From: Plasmopara viticola
Taxonomy: Eukaryota > Oomycota > Peronosporomycetes > Peronosporales > Peronosporaceae
Assembly (NCBI GenBank): GCA_001695595.3
Contig: MBPM02000017.1
Coordinates: forward strand, 951,890-1,015,889
Length of the DNA: 64,000 nt
Reading direction: 5' to 3'
The translations under genes were made by a program, and so were the position numbers. The notes beneath the pieces were generated by a model that worked only from the letters and a program-made list of their open reading frames with translations, made no database searches and was not told where the DNA came from. This document shows positions 20,779 through 32,005 of the stretch, piece after piece. How positions within the stretch are numbered: the stretch's first letter is position 1; every line of letters starts with the position of its first letter.

Positions 20779-21813
20779 ATGCGTCTACAATGTGTCGTGA
20801 CGCTGTCAGTGGTTGCTCTGTTCACATTATGCAAGAAGGCCAACGTGGCGGCGAGAGTCTCGAGTGCTGAGAAACCTCAAAATAATAGTTCACTACCGAT
20901 TACCAATCCACTAGGCTCATGGCGGCGATGGCCTGCACGTCTTTTAAAGTCAGCCGCAGCTTCAGCAATCTTTTCGGACATCGCCCATATACGACCGGGG
21001 AATTGGCTTTCGAAGCGAATGGGTTTTCGCCATGACTTGAAAGAGGAGGAAACTGTAGTTCACCTTTCCCAACTCAAACAGGTGAATGCAAAAGGATTTT
21101 TTAGTAGTTCAACATTTAAAACGTGGAAAAAACAAGTCGAGTCGAAATATGGCCCTAACTCGGATGAAAAGATGTTTTCACTACTAGATAACGAGTTCAA
21201 GGCAAGCGACACCGGTGGAATTGAAGCAATCATCGCGCAGGCTTTAAAACATAGAGACACGCGTGAGTTGGGACTCCGCTTTGAAGACCTGCTGCTACAA
21301 AATTTGGCCGACGGCGTGAAAAAAGGCACCGCTGTTGATACCAATAGGTACGTGCGTTACGAGCTCTATCTGGGCTCGAAGTACGCTTCCGCGAATTTGA
21401 AAATGCAAAGACTTCTTGACGAGACAGCTCTCACTCCGCTGATCATGAATTACAAAAGGACGACTGGATATTATGAGCAATCCCTTACGGATCAAGGTTT
21501 AGAGGATTACTTTACGATGATCAGTGGTGGAAGGAAGATAGCGGATGTTTTCGCAAATCTGCGTCCCGTACAAGGTTTTGACAACAATGACTTTCTGTTT
21601 GAAAAGCTTTACGCAGAGGCGGCTCGTCACCGTGTGAAAAATAAGTTTGTCGACTTTGTGCTGGCTAGTGTGCGTAAGGAGAAAGATTACAAGGACGAGT
21701 CCAACGCTGACTACCTCAAAAAACTCCAGAAATTGCCCATTTCGAAGAATCTTCGTAATAGGTTGGTAAAACCAATGTATACGAAGGTGCTTGCGTCGAT
21801 GAGAGAGAAGTGA
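20779..21813 (+). CDS. Secreted WY-like effector candidate WP9 (subgroup A)
   Basis: 344 residues, complete. The first ATG used by several paralogues is ACG here, so translation starts at the second conserved Met (MRLQCVVTL). The signal peptide at 1-25 ends near NVAA. WRRWPARLL ends at 56. The WY-like module has Trp116 and Tyr124 (FKTWKKQVESKYG), GGIEAIIAQAL, TRELGLRFEDLLL and YVRYELY. The second module has YFTMISGGRKIADVF and GFDNNDFLFEKLYAEAA. It ends at a TGA ten codons before the intron donor. It appears to be the template of the WP12 duplicate, and the pair WP9-WP10 resembles WP12-WP13. The effector role is inferred. Confidence 0.88.
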   Translation: MRLQCVVTLSVVALFTLCKKANVAARVSSAEKPQNNSSLPITNPLGSWRRWPARLLKSAAASAIFSDIAHIRPGNWLSKRMGFRHDLKEEETVVHLSQLKQVNAKGFFSSSTFKTWKKQVESKYGPNSDEKMFSLLDNEFKASDTGGIEAIIAQALKHRDTRELGLRFEDLLLQNLADGVKKGTAVDTNRYVRYELYLGSKYASANLKMQRLLDETALTPLIMNYKRTTGYYEQSLTDQGLEDYFTMISGGRKIADVFANLRPVQGFDNNDFLFEKLYAEAARHRVKNKFVDFVLASVRKEKDYKDESNADYLKKLQKLPISKNLRNRLVKPMYTKVLASMREK

Positions 21814-21841
21814 AGAAGAAAACAGCAAATAGAATACATGG

Positions 21842-21917
21842 GTATGTTTGCAGACGATTTTCACATGAAAGAGGACCTCTCGCGCTGACATTATGTGGTG
21901 CGCATGTGTTGGTATAG
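21842..21917 (+). other. Conserved 3' intron of WP9 (76 nt, 3' UTR)
   Basis: Donor GGTATGT, branch-like CTCGCGCTGACATTATG, acceptor TTGGTATAG. It lies after the stop codon, so it is untranslated in this copy. Confidence 0.6.
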
Positions 21918-22199
21918 TTTCCGCGGTGAAATCGTGAAGGAGATGGTCTTACGGCAGTAGAAGAGCTCTCGACTCGTTTTGAATGAAGATCGTCAGGGTA
22001 GCAACGATTTCATTTAGGCACAAGCTTTGCGTGTCAAAATTCACGGAGTGAGGCTTCAAAGTGAGAAAAGAAATTTTTCTTTGATCGGAACCTTTCATTT
22101 CTGTTAAAGCAAAGATCGGGTGTAGTATCTAAAGATGACGCTATTGAATACAAATGCTAAGTCCTAGATTGTAAACTTGGTCCAGCCTTGTATCTCTTG

Positions 22200-22880
22200 C
22201 GTCGTCAAGCTTCCTTCCTATCTGGATACGATTTGGCATAGAAGAAGCTCATGATGTTTTTCACTATTGTGATGACAATCTGCGCTTGTAGTATCGTAGG
22301 TAATTTTTGCATGAGACTTGCCTTGTCAAAAATGTCGACTTTATACTTGAAGCGATGCTGCGCGCTTAGCTTCTACTACTTTGTGTGCACCTGTTCGATC
22401 AAAGTGTTGAGCTTGAGGCCCCCGTTGATGTTGAGCGTGTGCCAAGGGACCGATGGGGTCGTTGCCTTCTCGGTGGATGTAATCGCATGAACTGAACAGC
22501 CTTTTCGGTCATACGAATCAATTACGGCCGACATTATGTGGACCAATGCATGCGGCTGAGTTGACTTTTGCAAAAGAGACGAGTGGAATTTGATGCAACG
22601 TAGGCGAACATTAGAACTCTATACCGCGTTCAGCAGCAAACGGACCAACAAGAAAATGTATATGCCGATCACTACTAGATGTCAGAACATTTCTTGAAAA
22701 AATTGTCCATAATTTTCTTTACAAAGGATAGTGACCAATTTTTGGATCACTTCGTGGTCTGCTTTTTCCGCGTCTTCACGTCGAATATATAAATTGAGCG
22801 GCTCAATGATGAGCTCAGTGGTGAGCCCGCTTCGCCCCCATAAGAGCTTTGTGGGCTTATATACCGGGCTTAGAATCACA
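22200..22880 (-). pseudogene. Spacer relic S6 (longest recognisable copy)
   Basis: The minus frame reads, in order, EVIQKLVTILCKEN (about 22720), LRCIKFHSS, TQPHALVHIMSAVIDSYDR, AITSTEKATTPSVP, GGLKLNTLIEQVHTK, and then VDIFDKASLMQKLPTILQ with IVITIVKNIMSFF (about 22240-22330). Stops separate some parts. The RAASKG segment of other copies is shortened here by an in-frame deletion. Located between WP9 and WP10, antisense to both. Confidence 0.5.
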
Positions 22881-23540
22881 AAGAAATACAGTGCTTAATT
22901 CGGTGGCCTTTATTTTTAATGCAGGAAGCGAATAGAAATAAGAACGAAGCACACACACAAACTGCTGACTAGCTCAATAATGCGCGAGGCGGCAGCGTCC
23001 GAACTGTCGGCTTCATGCGTAATAGGACGAGTGCTAGTGCGCGCGAAGGTACTCAAATGAAAAGATGCAGTATGCTTCAAATAGATGTATAATTTCCGAA
23101 ACCGTACCGCGAATTTTGTAGACTTTCAAAGGCGAATAAGTCAACGAGAATCATTAATTTGCAACACATATTGCTGCCAATTTGCCGGATGCAGCGCAGC
23201 ACAATAAGGTTCTTTAGCTACCAAGCTTGACAGCAGAAACGGTATCTTAAGTTACTGAATTAGGCAAATTGAGGTCCAGGTCAAGCAGCAATTTATAAAT
23301 TATCTTTGTACTAGTAGATGAATGGATGTAAAAGATTTTGCAGCATGGATAGTCGTTTGCCATATATGCAAGAATCGAGCAAATCATATCAGTGCGAAAA
23401 AATTAGGTTTTTAGAACAAAGGCTGGTTTGCAAGTCGGTGGCAAGGATGTAATAGGTACCATTTTTGTGAAATGAAAAAGGATTACTTTTCGAAAAAAAG
23501 CCATTTTAACCGATCCTCAAAGAGTTCGAGACCAGATTAA
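22880..23540. other. Spacer upstream of WP10
   Basis: No gene. Blocks at 22890-23060 (GCGAGGCGGCAGCGTCC) match 36720-36870, upstream of WP13, in the same order. The two intervals therefore derive from one duplication. Confidence 0.5.
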
Positions 23541-23559
23541 TTGTCACATCATGGAATCA

Positions 23560-23626
23560 GCACGTACTTTCGTGCCCAGATAGAGACACAGTATTTGGTC
23601 AATCAAATTTTCTCACTCTTCAAATT
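23560..23626 (+). promoter_or_regulatory. WP10 promoter with perfect dyad
   Basis: GCACGTACTTTCGTGC (23560-23575) has symmetric GCACG/CGTGC arms. TCTCACTCTTCAAATT (23611-23626) is the Inr/FPR, 39 bp before the ATG. Confidence 0.6.
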
Positions 23627-23665
23627 CCCTTCCGCCACCTGCCAACTTTTAAGTCAACAAAATTT

Positions 23666-24815
23666 ATGGCTGCAATGCGCCTACGATGTGTCGTGATGCT
23701 GACAGTGCTCGCTGTGCTAACTCTATGTAAAATTACCAATGTAGCGGCCAGAGGTGATGATACTGAAGAACCGCAACTCCATGGCCTGGATACGTCGCTT
23801 ATCACCAATCAACTTCGTCCACGGCGACGATGGCCGGCGCGTCTTTTAAAGTCAGCAGCAGCTTCAAACCTTCTGCATTTGCCGAAATCACGGTTTGCAA
23901 CGTTGTTGACCCCACAAAAAATCACAAACAATCCCCCCATCAATCGGGCAAAAGTTGTGGCTGACCTTTTCGATAAGCACAGTGTCAAAGATGTGAATCC
24001 ACAAAACTTTTTCAAAAGTGAGCAATTTTTAAGTTGGGCAGACAACGTCAAGGCAGAGTATGGAGTCGCCTCTGAAAGACTGATGCTTTCCACATTGTTG
24101 AAAAAGCTTCGTGGTTCTTCTCACGGCGGAGTCGAAGCAATTATTGCGCAGGCTTTTAAAAGCGACGACACGCGTGCTATTGCAATCCGATTTGAGCGTT
24201 TGCTGCTAGAAAAGTTGCTTGATGGCGTGAGGCAAATTCGTTATATTGCCTTGACTGATTTAATGCGTTATGCGCTCTATCGTGAAGAGATGCAAGCGGT
24301 CGTGCATACGAGGATGCAGGATAAATTGGGCAAAGAAACCCCTCTCTTTGTGCGGCTTTCTAACGTCCAAAGCCACCTTACTCCCGATAAAAATGATCCT
24401 TTTGACAATTTAGAGCGGTATTTCAAAATGATTAGTCATGAAAAAGAACTGTCGGAAGTTTTCAAGAATCTGCAACATATCGACGGGTTCAACAACAATG
24501 CCTTCCTGTTGAATTTGCTTTACGAAGAGGCGATGGCTAAAACGGTAAATTTTGCCAGATTCATGCTGACTAAGTTGCTTAAGGCGAAGTGGACTAAAGA
24601 CGAAATCTTTAAAGTTCTCCACGTTCTCGAAGGTCAAGACATTCCGTATAATCTTCGCGACAGATTGCTTGATCCCATGTCTACTGCGCTAGAAGAGGAT
24701 AAGTTGTTGATACAGCGATGGGGTGGACGGGTACGTATGCGTATAACGTACATAGGGCATACGATCTCTCGCGCTGACGTTATGTGGTCTTCATGTGTTT
24801 GTATAGTTTCTGTAG
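23666..24815 (+). CDS. Secreted WY-like effector candidate WP10 (subgroup C), two exons
   Basis: Exon 1 (23666-24730) is exactly 355 codons. A 76-nt intron follows, and exon 2 (24807-24815) adds two codons and TAG. Without splicing the frame would run through the intron to 24853 (395 residues), with a tail that matches noncoding flanks of paralogues. Signal peptide 1-28; RPRRRWPARLL at 51-61. The WY-like module has Trp124 and Tyr132 (FLSWADNVKAEYG), GGVEAIIAQAF at 154-164 and RFERLLL at 175-181. The second module has YFKMISHEKELSEVF and GFNNNAFLLNLLYEEA (to about 289). Two in-frame Met codons (1 and 4) are possible starts. The effector role is inferred from architecture and cluster context. 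Confidence 0.85.
24731..24806 (+). other. Conserved 3' intron of WP10 (76 nt, phase 0)
   Basis: Donor GGGTACGTATG, branch-like CTCTCGCGCTGACG 28 nt before the acceptor, acceptor GTTTGTATAG, then TTT CTG TAG. This copy shows the ancestral arrangement best, because no earlier stop precedes the intron. Confidence 0.65.
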
Positions 24816-25098
24816 TGGTACCACAATCGGAGAGAATCCTTTGTCAAGACTAGGCTTGTGTTGGTTGAAAGATCGACGCTTGGTATATGACCTTGCCAAG
24901 GTGACAAGAATATCATCTGATTACTGGGCACGTTAGGCATTAGCTTAGTACATGGGGATAAATTGTACTACAATTCTATCCATCAATCTTGTATCGATAT
25001 TGGTACTGGTAATTCGTTTTGTAGTTTAATTTAATTCAGGGAAAGTTACAAAATGTGATACAAATCGAAAGTTCTCGCAAAAAGTGATACAAATGTTT

Positions 25099-25409
25099 GA
25101 AAGCTCGGAAAAGGTTGGGGTGGCGCCCTCCTTCCAAGCGCGGGGGATAAATGCTCGCGCGCTTCGGGCAGGTGCTCTCGGACATCTGCAGGTCTCTAAC
25201 GAGTCTCACCCTCGACGCGACGGTCTCCAGCACCAGGCCACCTGGGCTCTTACCAAGTCAGAGCTAAAAAAACGGAAGACTCTCACGACCTCGGTGCTGG
25301 ATGCACTGCCCGCCGAACGAGACCCGACGTATGCGGACACCACTCTATGCCGTCTACTAGCCAGACTTAGCCTAGCAGTGCATAACTTGGCAACGCGATA
25401 ACGTAATAC
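25099..25409 (+). mobile_element. LINE-derived mini-element, copy 4, nested in MULE repeat
   Basis: Same structure as copies 1-3. ACAAATGTTT at 25089-25098 and 25410-25419 is a 10-bp target-site duplication. Its insertion point is inside the left terminal repeat of the MULE, so the mini-element moved after the MULE. Confidence 0.85.
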
Positions 25410-25775
25410 ACAAATGTTTAAAACAATTCTGAAAATTCAGCAGTGTCTGATCCCACATGTAAAATACGAGTTTTGGCTCACATGGCTGCAAAGTGAGAGC
25501 TACAAAGAGTGTCTAGCTCACAGTTGATACAGCCGGTGCCCCTAGAACTGTGAAAGCGACCAGCCGGCTTTCAGTGTGACCAGATTGACCACCAGTATGC
25601 TAAGTACTAGAAGTCGGGTGCCCTTCTGATAGCGGTTCGATGAGTGCACTGACGTGTCAGTGCATTGTGTCCACAAATTGATATCACAGCGGCCCAGGCA
25701 TACTTAGGTATGTCGTAAACAGAGTAAAATTGAACTTGTTTATTGTGAGTCTGCTTGATTGTACGACTCCACGAG

Positions 25776-27552
25776 TCATGGAGAGTGCGCACAACATGTT
25801 GTCTTGTTGTGTCCGTCTGCCTTACCGCATCTAGTATATTTGTAGAGTCTGCGTCCTAACCTCTCATTTTGAGACCGAATGCGTCTCTTCTTTGGACGCC
25901 CAGCCTGTCGAACAAAACCTGCAGGTAGGACACCAGAATCTGGGTGCAGAGCTCGGTCCTCGGGAATTCCGAGAGTCCCCATCCCTGACTGGTAGCAGAT
26001 CACCGTGTAATATGCTCCCATTGGAGACAATGTAGCCTTGGCTGCCGCCCAAGCAGCATATAGATGTCGACACGGTATCTTCAGTTGCTTCCACGTCTCA
26101 CACGAGCAGTATGGGGCCTCAATGTTGACACGTCGCTGCGTCATTGGACTCGTCACGTGCGCCACGAAGGCAATCACATCCGAGCTTATTACAACGGTAT
26201 ACTCAGCGGCAAGCTTCAGTTACGTGTTGAACTTTTTCTCCGCCCCAGGCGTCACCGAACGGCCTTGCCTCGCCCATTCTTCGTACAGTTGCTGGCGGGT
26301 GCGACGTTCCCCCACCAGTATCGTGGAAATTGCTTTGGAAAACTCGAACGGGAGCATCATTCTGGGCTCGAGTTTCAAACTCCGTGCCTGCTCGCTCTTC
26401 ACAAAGTTAGTTGTTCGCCATCCGAAGAGCGGTGTAAACCCGTAGTGTGGGTGAAGAGTCCACCCTGAGTTGACCTTATTCGGGCCGTCCAGTGCTCGCT
26501 CGAACTCTTTTACAGAAGTTGCAGAGTTTGCTTGCCACACAAATTTCTCTTGGCTGACAGCAAGCCGCACCTTCTTGTCTGCTCGCACGTTCCCTTCGAT
26601 ATGATCACAATAAACAGAACGTTTGCAAGTGAGACAATTACACAGCACCGACATGCATGCGATGCCATACCTTTGATGTGCCGCACGCAGAATATGCTGA
26701 ATCCGCCATGTTGATCGGCGGCCAACATGAAGCCCTGGTTACGGTCACTGAACACCGGGCTGGTGCGCAGAGGAAATCCGTGGTTGATCGCGTTGGTAAA
26801 GAACCAGTGGTAATTGTCATAGTCTTCTACGGGAGCTAGTGCCACAGCTGCGACTTAATTGCAGAGGTTCTATCACGGGTAACCAGAACGATTTGAAACC
26901 CGTTGTACTTCCGGTGCTTCATGTGAGCTGCGTCAATCCCGTACACGCCTTGTCCACGCACAAATCATCGTGGGCCTAGAACGATTATGGCTCGGCGAAA
27001 TCGCCCGGTCTCGTACCACTGGAAGTCTGTTTTCAGGCCGGGGTTCAGTCGCGCCAGCTCTGCCAAGAAGCTTGGGAGTAGCCGAACAGTTGACGGATCT
27101 TTTGCGAACAGGCGCTGTTTCACAGTCTCCTTTGCGCGATACACAACGTGCTAATATGCAACCACACCAGACTGGTGACGGAGTCGTACGACTAGATCTT
27201 GCGTTGCTAGTGTTGGTGTTGCTGCGACAGCAGCCTGCGCGACAGGGTGATTGGCTAGCTGCTTGTGTGATGGCTTGGCGATGCTTGTACAGTTCTGGTA
27301 CTCGAGGATGGCGTCCGTCACGTGCCACTCTCTCGGCCCTTCGCTGCTCCTGAGCATTGCGAGCGTGACGAACCACGCACACCCAGTTCCGTCGCTCAGA
27401 CACTTCAAACGCCTAAAAGTACCGCCCCTAGTTGCGACATATGCCCTCCTCCCTTCTTCAAACGTGATGCCCTTGATGGCGTCTACTGCACTTTTTCCAG
27501 TATCCCAGCGCTGCGCCTTCAAGGCATCGACTTCTCCGTGTTCGCTCATCAC
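25776..27552 (-). pseudogene. MULE transposase (frameshifted)
   Basis: Read on the minus strand in several frames. An N-terminal zinc-binding region (27552-27151; GGTFRRLKCLSDGTGCAWF, EWHVTDAILEYQNC) comes first. Then the DDE core shows GIDAAHMKH near 26940 (first Asp) and PVFSDRNQGF with FCVRHI at about 26760-26690 (second Asp). A middle region follows with GWRTTNFVKSEQARSLKLEP (about 26400). A C-terminal SWIM zinc finger has YCSCETWKQLKIPCRHLY (about 26060-26110). Frames change at about 27150, 26650 and 26200 and stops occur, so it cannot make active transposase. Confidence 0.85.
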
Positions 27553-27719
27553 AGAGACTGCGATAATCGAGTGATTGTTGGATTTGTGTGATATAAATTA
27601 CCTTTCCACATACGTTACATGAGGGATCAGACACTGCTGAATTTTTTAAACTGCTTTAATCATTTGTATCACCCTATGCGAGAACTTTCGATTTGTATCA
27701 CATTTTGCAATTTCCCGTG

Positions 27720-28555
27720 TGCACATAAACTGTATTGGTTGGTTGCATCGCTTATGTATAAGGTAGCACAGTATAGCAGCTCAAAGCAAGTCTCATTCGA
27801 TATTTCTTATAATTTAAACATATAGCTAACAATGCAGGACCGGACCAGGCTTGTATGAATTATAACGCTTACAATACTACAAAATAAGTAATTTTTTGGT
27901 TGCTCGGTAGAGACGCTTGTCATGTAAAAATAGAGAAATTTTTCGACTCAATCCAGTTTAAAGTATTATGGCAATGCGGGTGGATTTACGTGTAAGTAAG
28001 ATTGTCATCTGAGCACGAAAATTGCATGCTAACGCTTCGCATTTCGAGGCATTCAAATGAAATGAGTACATCTGAATCCGTCTGCATTGGCCTATAATTT
28101 TAAATTCAATTGAAGTCGGCAAATTCTTACGTCTCCTCATATCTCGTCCTATAATAACCGAAGTTATTATTTGGACGCCATTACCGCATTGATGAAGCGC
28201 ATTGATGGGGCGGTAAAATTGCTTACTATGTATTGTTGTAAGGTCAATATACATAATCTTGGTCTCAAATTGTAACCTTGTACATTTCAAGCCTTATTCC
28301 TATCTGATTACACTTTGCCTAAAAAACCTCATTATACTTCGCCCTATCGCGTCATATGCGTCGGTATTTTACTGCGATAAGTCTTGCCCTTGTCAGAAAG
28401 AATGTCATCTTTCACGCTAACAAATAATACATTCTATATACATATTTAATGTACGTGTCGAGCTTGAGAATGAATTTTTTCAATAAAAATTACCACATAC
28501 AAAGCGGAATACCGGAATTGATTTCAATACTATATACATTGCTCTAACAGAAATT
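27720..28555. other. Spacer, partly duplicated at 39.0 kb
   Basis: 27965-28480 matches 38995-39510 in order (GGCAATGCGGGTGGATT; AGTAAGATTGTCATCTGAGCAC; CATATGCGTCG). It is an old segmental duplicate of spacer. No gene. Confidence 0.5.
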
Positions 28556-28559
28556 TATG

Positions 28560-28800
28560 TTACACGATCTAAGAATGCAGTGCGAGTGTGTTCATATGTA
28601 TCCCTCACTCAAAATATATATCGTCAACGCAAACCGTGTACCATTTGAAGTACCAAACGTCGCTCTTCTAAGCAACACAAGCCAAGTCTTGACGAAGAAC
28701 CCTGTCCGATCGTGGTTCCACTACAAAACTATTTAAACACATGCATACCACACGACATCAACACGAGAGATCGTTCATAATGTCCCATTGCTGACGTTAT
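28560..28800 (-). other. Orphan WP 3' flank
   Basis: On minus this reads the shared 3' flank: an intron-like remainder near 28750-28800, the box resembling CCTGCGTCAG...AGAAGACTTGACTCG, and terminal GCATTCTTAGATCGTG at 28565-28580. No WP body is attached upstream; a copia remnant begins 300 bp away. Confidence 0.4.
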
Positions 28801-29098
28801 ATCAAATCTACTACAGCGCCTTCAGCGTCGTTTTTGGTCATGTGTATCCCTATTTCTTGTTTTGATGGGTGTTTTTCGCAATTGCCTCCCACCTTGTGCT
28901 CCTCCATCTTTACCAACCGTGTATCAATACTTCGTTGCCATTTAAATCATAAGCACACTTATCGTTGGCATAACCTAAAACATGCACTCAAAGCTCTCTG
29001 CCCCGAGCTTTGTCCTCTTCACATGGTCAATGTATGCATATCCACAAGACCTAGACACTCGAAGGTGGTCCATCTTAGGCTTTGGATTGAATTCTAAC

Positions 29099-30870
29099 TC
29101 ACACGGGTTGATATTGAGATACACTGTGCTGGGTGAGCGGTTGATAAGGTAGACTTAAGTGCTGATAACCTCTGCCCACCAACACATTGGGGCATATTTG
29201 ACGTGTAGCCTTTTTTGTGCACTTTCGATCGTGTGGCTCATTTGTTCTGACATCCTGTCTGTTATAGATTGTGTAGTAAAGTACGGTGATGCACGATGCC
29301 GTTCCTCGGACATGAGTCTGTAACTGTCTTGATAACAAACTTTGTTCCGTTAACTGAGCCCAATCACTTGATGCGAGCTCTTTATTGATTTTCATACAGC
29401 GTTTTGATCATATTCGTCTTGTCGGCGACTTTACTCTTCCTCAACAGAAAATATACCACTACCGATTTCAAACGATCATCCACAAATGTCAAAATGTACA
29501 TGACGCCTCCTTCTGAGAACATTTTCACGATTTCTTTGTTTTCGTATAACCAGCGTAAAGTCTTTGTCACAGAGTGTTTCGGAAACGTTTTGGTTGTCTG
29601 CTTGCTCTTTATGCACCCACCCCACAAGGTCTTGATGCCTTGTTTAGCGCAGGCATACCATTTTTGAAACGCAAAGTCTTCATCAAAACATGCTCAATTA
29701 TATAGCCCACAGGTTCGTGTCATGGCTACCATTGATCCTCAGCTTCCGAGTATTGCACCGATCGTCCCCCTTCTAGCTGACAATTCAGCGTGTAAGCTTT
29801 TCCGTTTCTTCACCCAGTTGCCAAAGCCCAGTTCTTGTAGTAACGCACGTCAAAATTTCACACTTGATCCACGTTGCACCGACATTTATAGTTTATCACG
29901 TCCGGTATTTAGTTGTACCTTCATCATGACTATGAGGCCTTTTTCGAAGCTAATAAGCTTCGAATTTCGGTTTCTCTAACGCTAATTTTCTTACTGTTTG
30001 CAATCGTAGCTTCCATGCTAACTTCTAGACACTTGCAATTGACCAATTCACCTCGGTGAGGGGTCATGTGCGACGTCGCGCCACCATCATCCTCACACAC
30101 AGCAAAAACTACATCACTACCGCTTGAACGGTTTGTGGATCGGCTCAGCAGGACAGTCCCGCTTCAAGCGACCAATCTGATCACGGATCGTCTGCCAACC
30201 TTTCACATCGCGTAGCTCTTACGACTGCTTCTCCGTACACCCTTGACCTGTCCGTAATTTACAGTAGCGCAAAACGCTTCTGAGCGATTTTCTATGTCTG
30301 TAGCCTCTCCGACTTCTGCAACAGCTTCTCCTTGATTACATCAGCGACACGTCTTCGGCGTTTATCACGGTAAGATTAATGAGCTTACTTTCCGACGGTA
30401 GGCTGCTCAGATAGCCAGTAGTTGTCGTGATTCATTTACTCGCTCTCCCGTCGCGTGGCGTCCAACGACTAATTTGTCAAACGCGTCCAATTTCATAAGA
30501 CAACGCGTCATTGTGACACAGTCGTGCAAAGTAGAGAATTGTAGAAATTGTGAAGCGCTCCCCAAACTTCCAAAGCGCAAGTTGCGGACGCAATCTTGGC
30601 CTAATGCTGGATTTTGATGCACTGGGCAATGATGCCCATGCCTTGACGTCTTTCAGGAGCTAGTTCCCGTTACTACCATCTCATATTTTGCGGCCGTAAC
30701 GAGCCTCAGCAGCCTTTTTTCCGGCGACGGCCACATTCAAGTTAAACTCCCACCATCTTCCAGGAGGACTTCGGTGCGCTTGGTAGTCATGGCGTTGAAA
30801 TGTGTCGATACGAAAGAACGCTTGGTTGCGACTGTTAACTTATTGATGCAAAAATCGAATTAAATATATT
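29099..30870 (-). mobile_element. Degraded Ty1/copia element
   Basis: Minus-strand pieces in element order: an LTR-edge and primer-site-like segment (GTTGCGACTGTTAACTTATTGATG at about 30830-30850, like 53128-53150); gag with MTRCLMKLDAFDKLVVGRHATG (30407-30622); a protease-region relic SHMTPHRGEL (about 30050-30080); and an integrase part MYILTFVDDRLKSVVVYFLLRKSKVADK (29382-29627). It is riddled with stops. The reverse transcriptase part is not found. Confidence 0.75.
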
Positions 30871-30879
30871 TAGGATCCT

Positions 30880-31990
30880 AACTTTTCTACTCTGTACTAC
30901 CTCTAAGCCTGACCTCTTTAAGGAATCTTAATGATTTTTAACTAATCCAACCAACAAAGAACTACATCTACGTCTGTACCCATGGCACTTACCGTAATGT
31001 TTATAATAAAGTTTTTGACGTCATCAGTTTTCTCCTACAAGCATTTAGTGTTCGATGGCCAGTGGCCTTTTTATTTAGTTTTTGAAACAGAATGCGTTTT
31101 TTCGGAGCCTGATACGAATCCCATATCTTTGAAAATGAGCGCTATGAATATTTACAAGTTCATTTTTGACGGGATGGATGTGAGTTTTCTTATCACCGCC
31201 AATTAGACTAAATGACATTCTGAAATGCAAAATCTAAAAATCTACTGGAAATGAATGATTTGAGAAAAAAAAATTGATCGCCCAGACTGCTCTTTTATAT
31301 GCATAGGCTCTCGCTTCAATAAATGAGAGCGCATAACGCATATACTTCTTTGTTTTAGCAAAATTGTAGTTTTTCACGTCACCGAACAATCCTAGCAGCA
31401 GCTAATCCTCAGAACGGAGTCCTAAAGCTCGCGTGTCTTTCTCTTTCACCGTTGCTTCAATTCACCGTTGTCGCGTGAATTATATTTAGCAATCTCTAAG
31501 AGCAAGCTCCGAGTATTGTCTTAATTTTCATCACCCACTTCTAATTCACAGTCGTTTTTAAAAATATGGCATTAACGTCCCGCGAATAAATGTTTCTCTC
31601 ATCAAATTATCACCACGAAAATTATACCAACATTTTGTGTTACGCTGCGAGGGGGATAGATGTTCAAGCTACCGGAACTCATGCGCTAGGACTAAGCTAT
31701 TTCTATCGGCTATCCGAGCCATATTGGGACCGGGTTCCAATTTCGCGTCCAGCCCACCCAAATCTTTTTTACCCAATCGGGCGCGAGTGGGTAGGGCAGC
31801 CTCGCACTTGCTCGTCCACTTTAGTGACCTACCTCCGGCTGCGTTAATTCGGACAGGTACTGGGTCGAGTGCGAGCTACAGAGTCGGTTTGGCTAGGGCG
31901 ATAGTGCGTGGCGCATGCTGTCTGGTCATTTACTGCACTGGTTGGCATTTTTTTTTATTACATCTACATATAGAGATGCGTGCTCTGACT
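30880..31990. other. Unassigned region with a GC-rich patch
   Basis: AT-rich to about 31650. It is then distinctly GC-rich at about 31660-31925 (GGGCGCGAGTGGGTAGGGC, CTCGCACTTGCTCGTCC), with open frames on plus that match nothing I know. No signal peptide and no terminal repeats were detected. Confidence 0.3.
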
Positions 31991-32005
31991 CCCCTGTTTT
32001 TGGAA

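Larger units (their letters stand above)
25039..27716 (-). mobile_element. Mutator-like (MULE) transposon with ~110-bp terminal inverted repeats
   Basis: The left end GGGAAAGTTACAAAATGTGATACAAATCG... and the right end (reverse complement GGGAAATTGCAAAATGTGATACAAATCG...) are inverted repeats. They continue, after removal of a nested insertion at 25099-25409, through CAGCAGTGTCTGATCCC on both sides (left to about 25463, right from about 27615). A frameshifted MULE transposase occupies the inside on the minus strand. No 8-9 bp target duplication is visible at the outer ends. Length without the insertion is about 2.37 kb, short for an autonomous element. Confidence 0.85.

Noticed and set aside
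24731..24853. C-terminal 40 residues of the 395-residue WP10 frame as real protein
   Set aside because: The codons coincide with the conserved intron and with 3' flanks of paralogues that lie after stop codons.
26038..26468. Plus-strand frames of ~135 residues in the MULE
   Set aside because: The minus strand encodes the SWIM finger and transposase; the plus frames have no motif.
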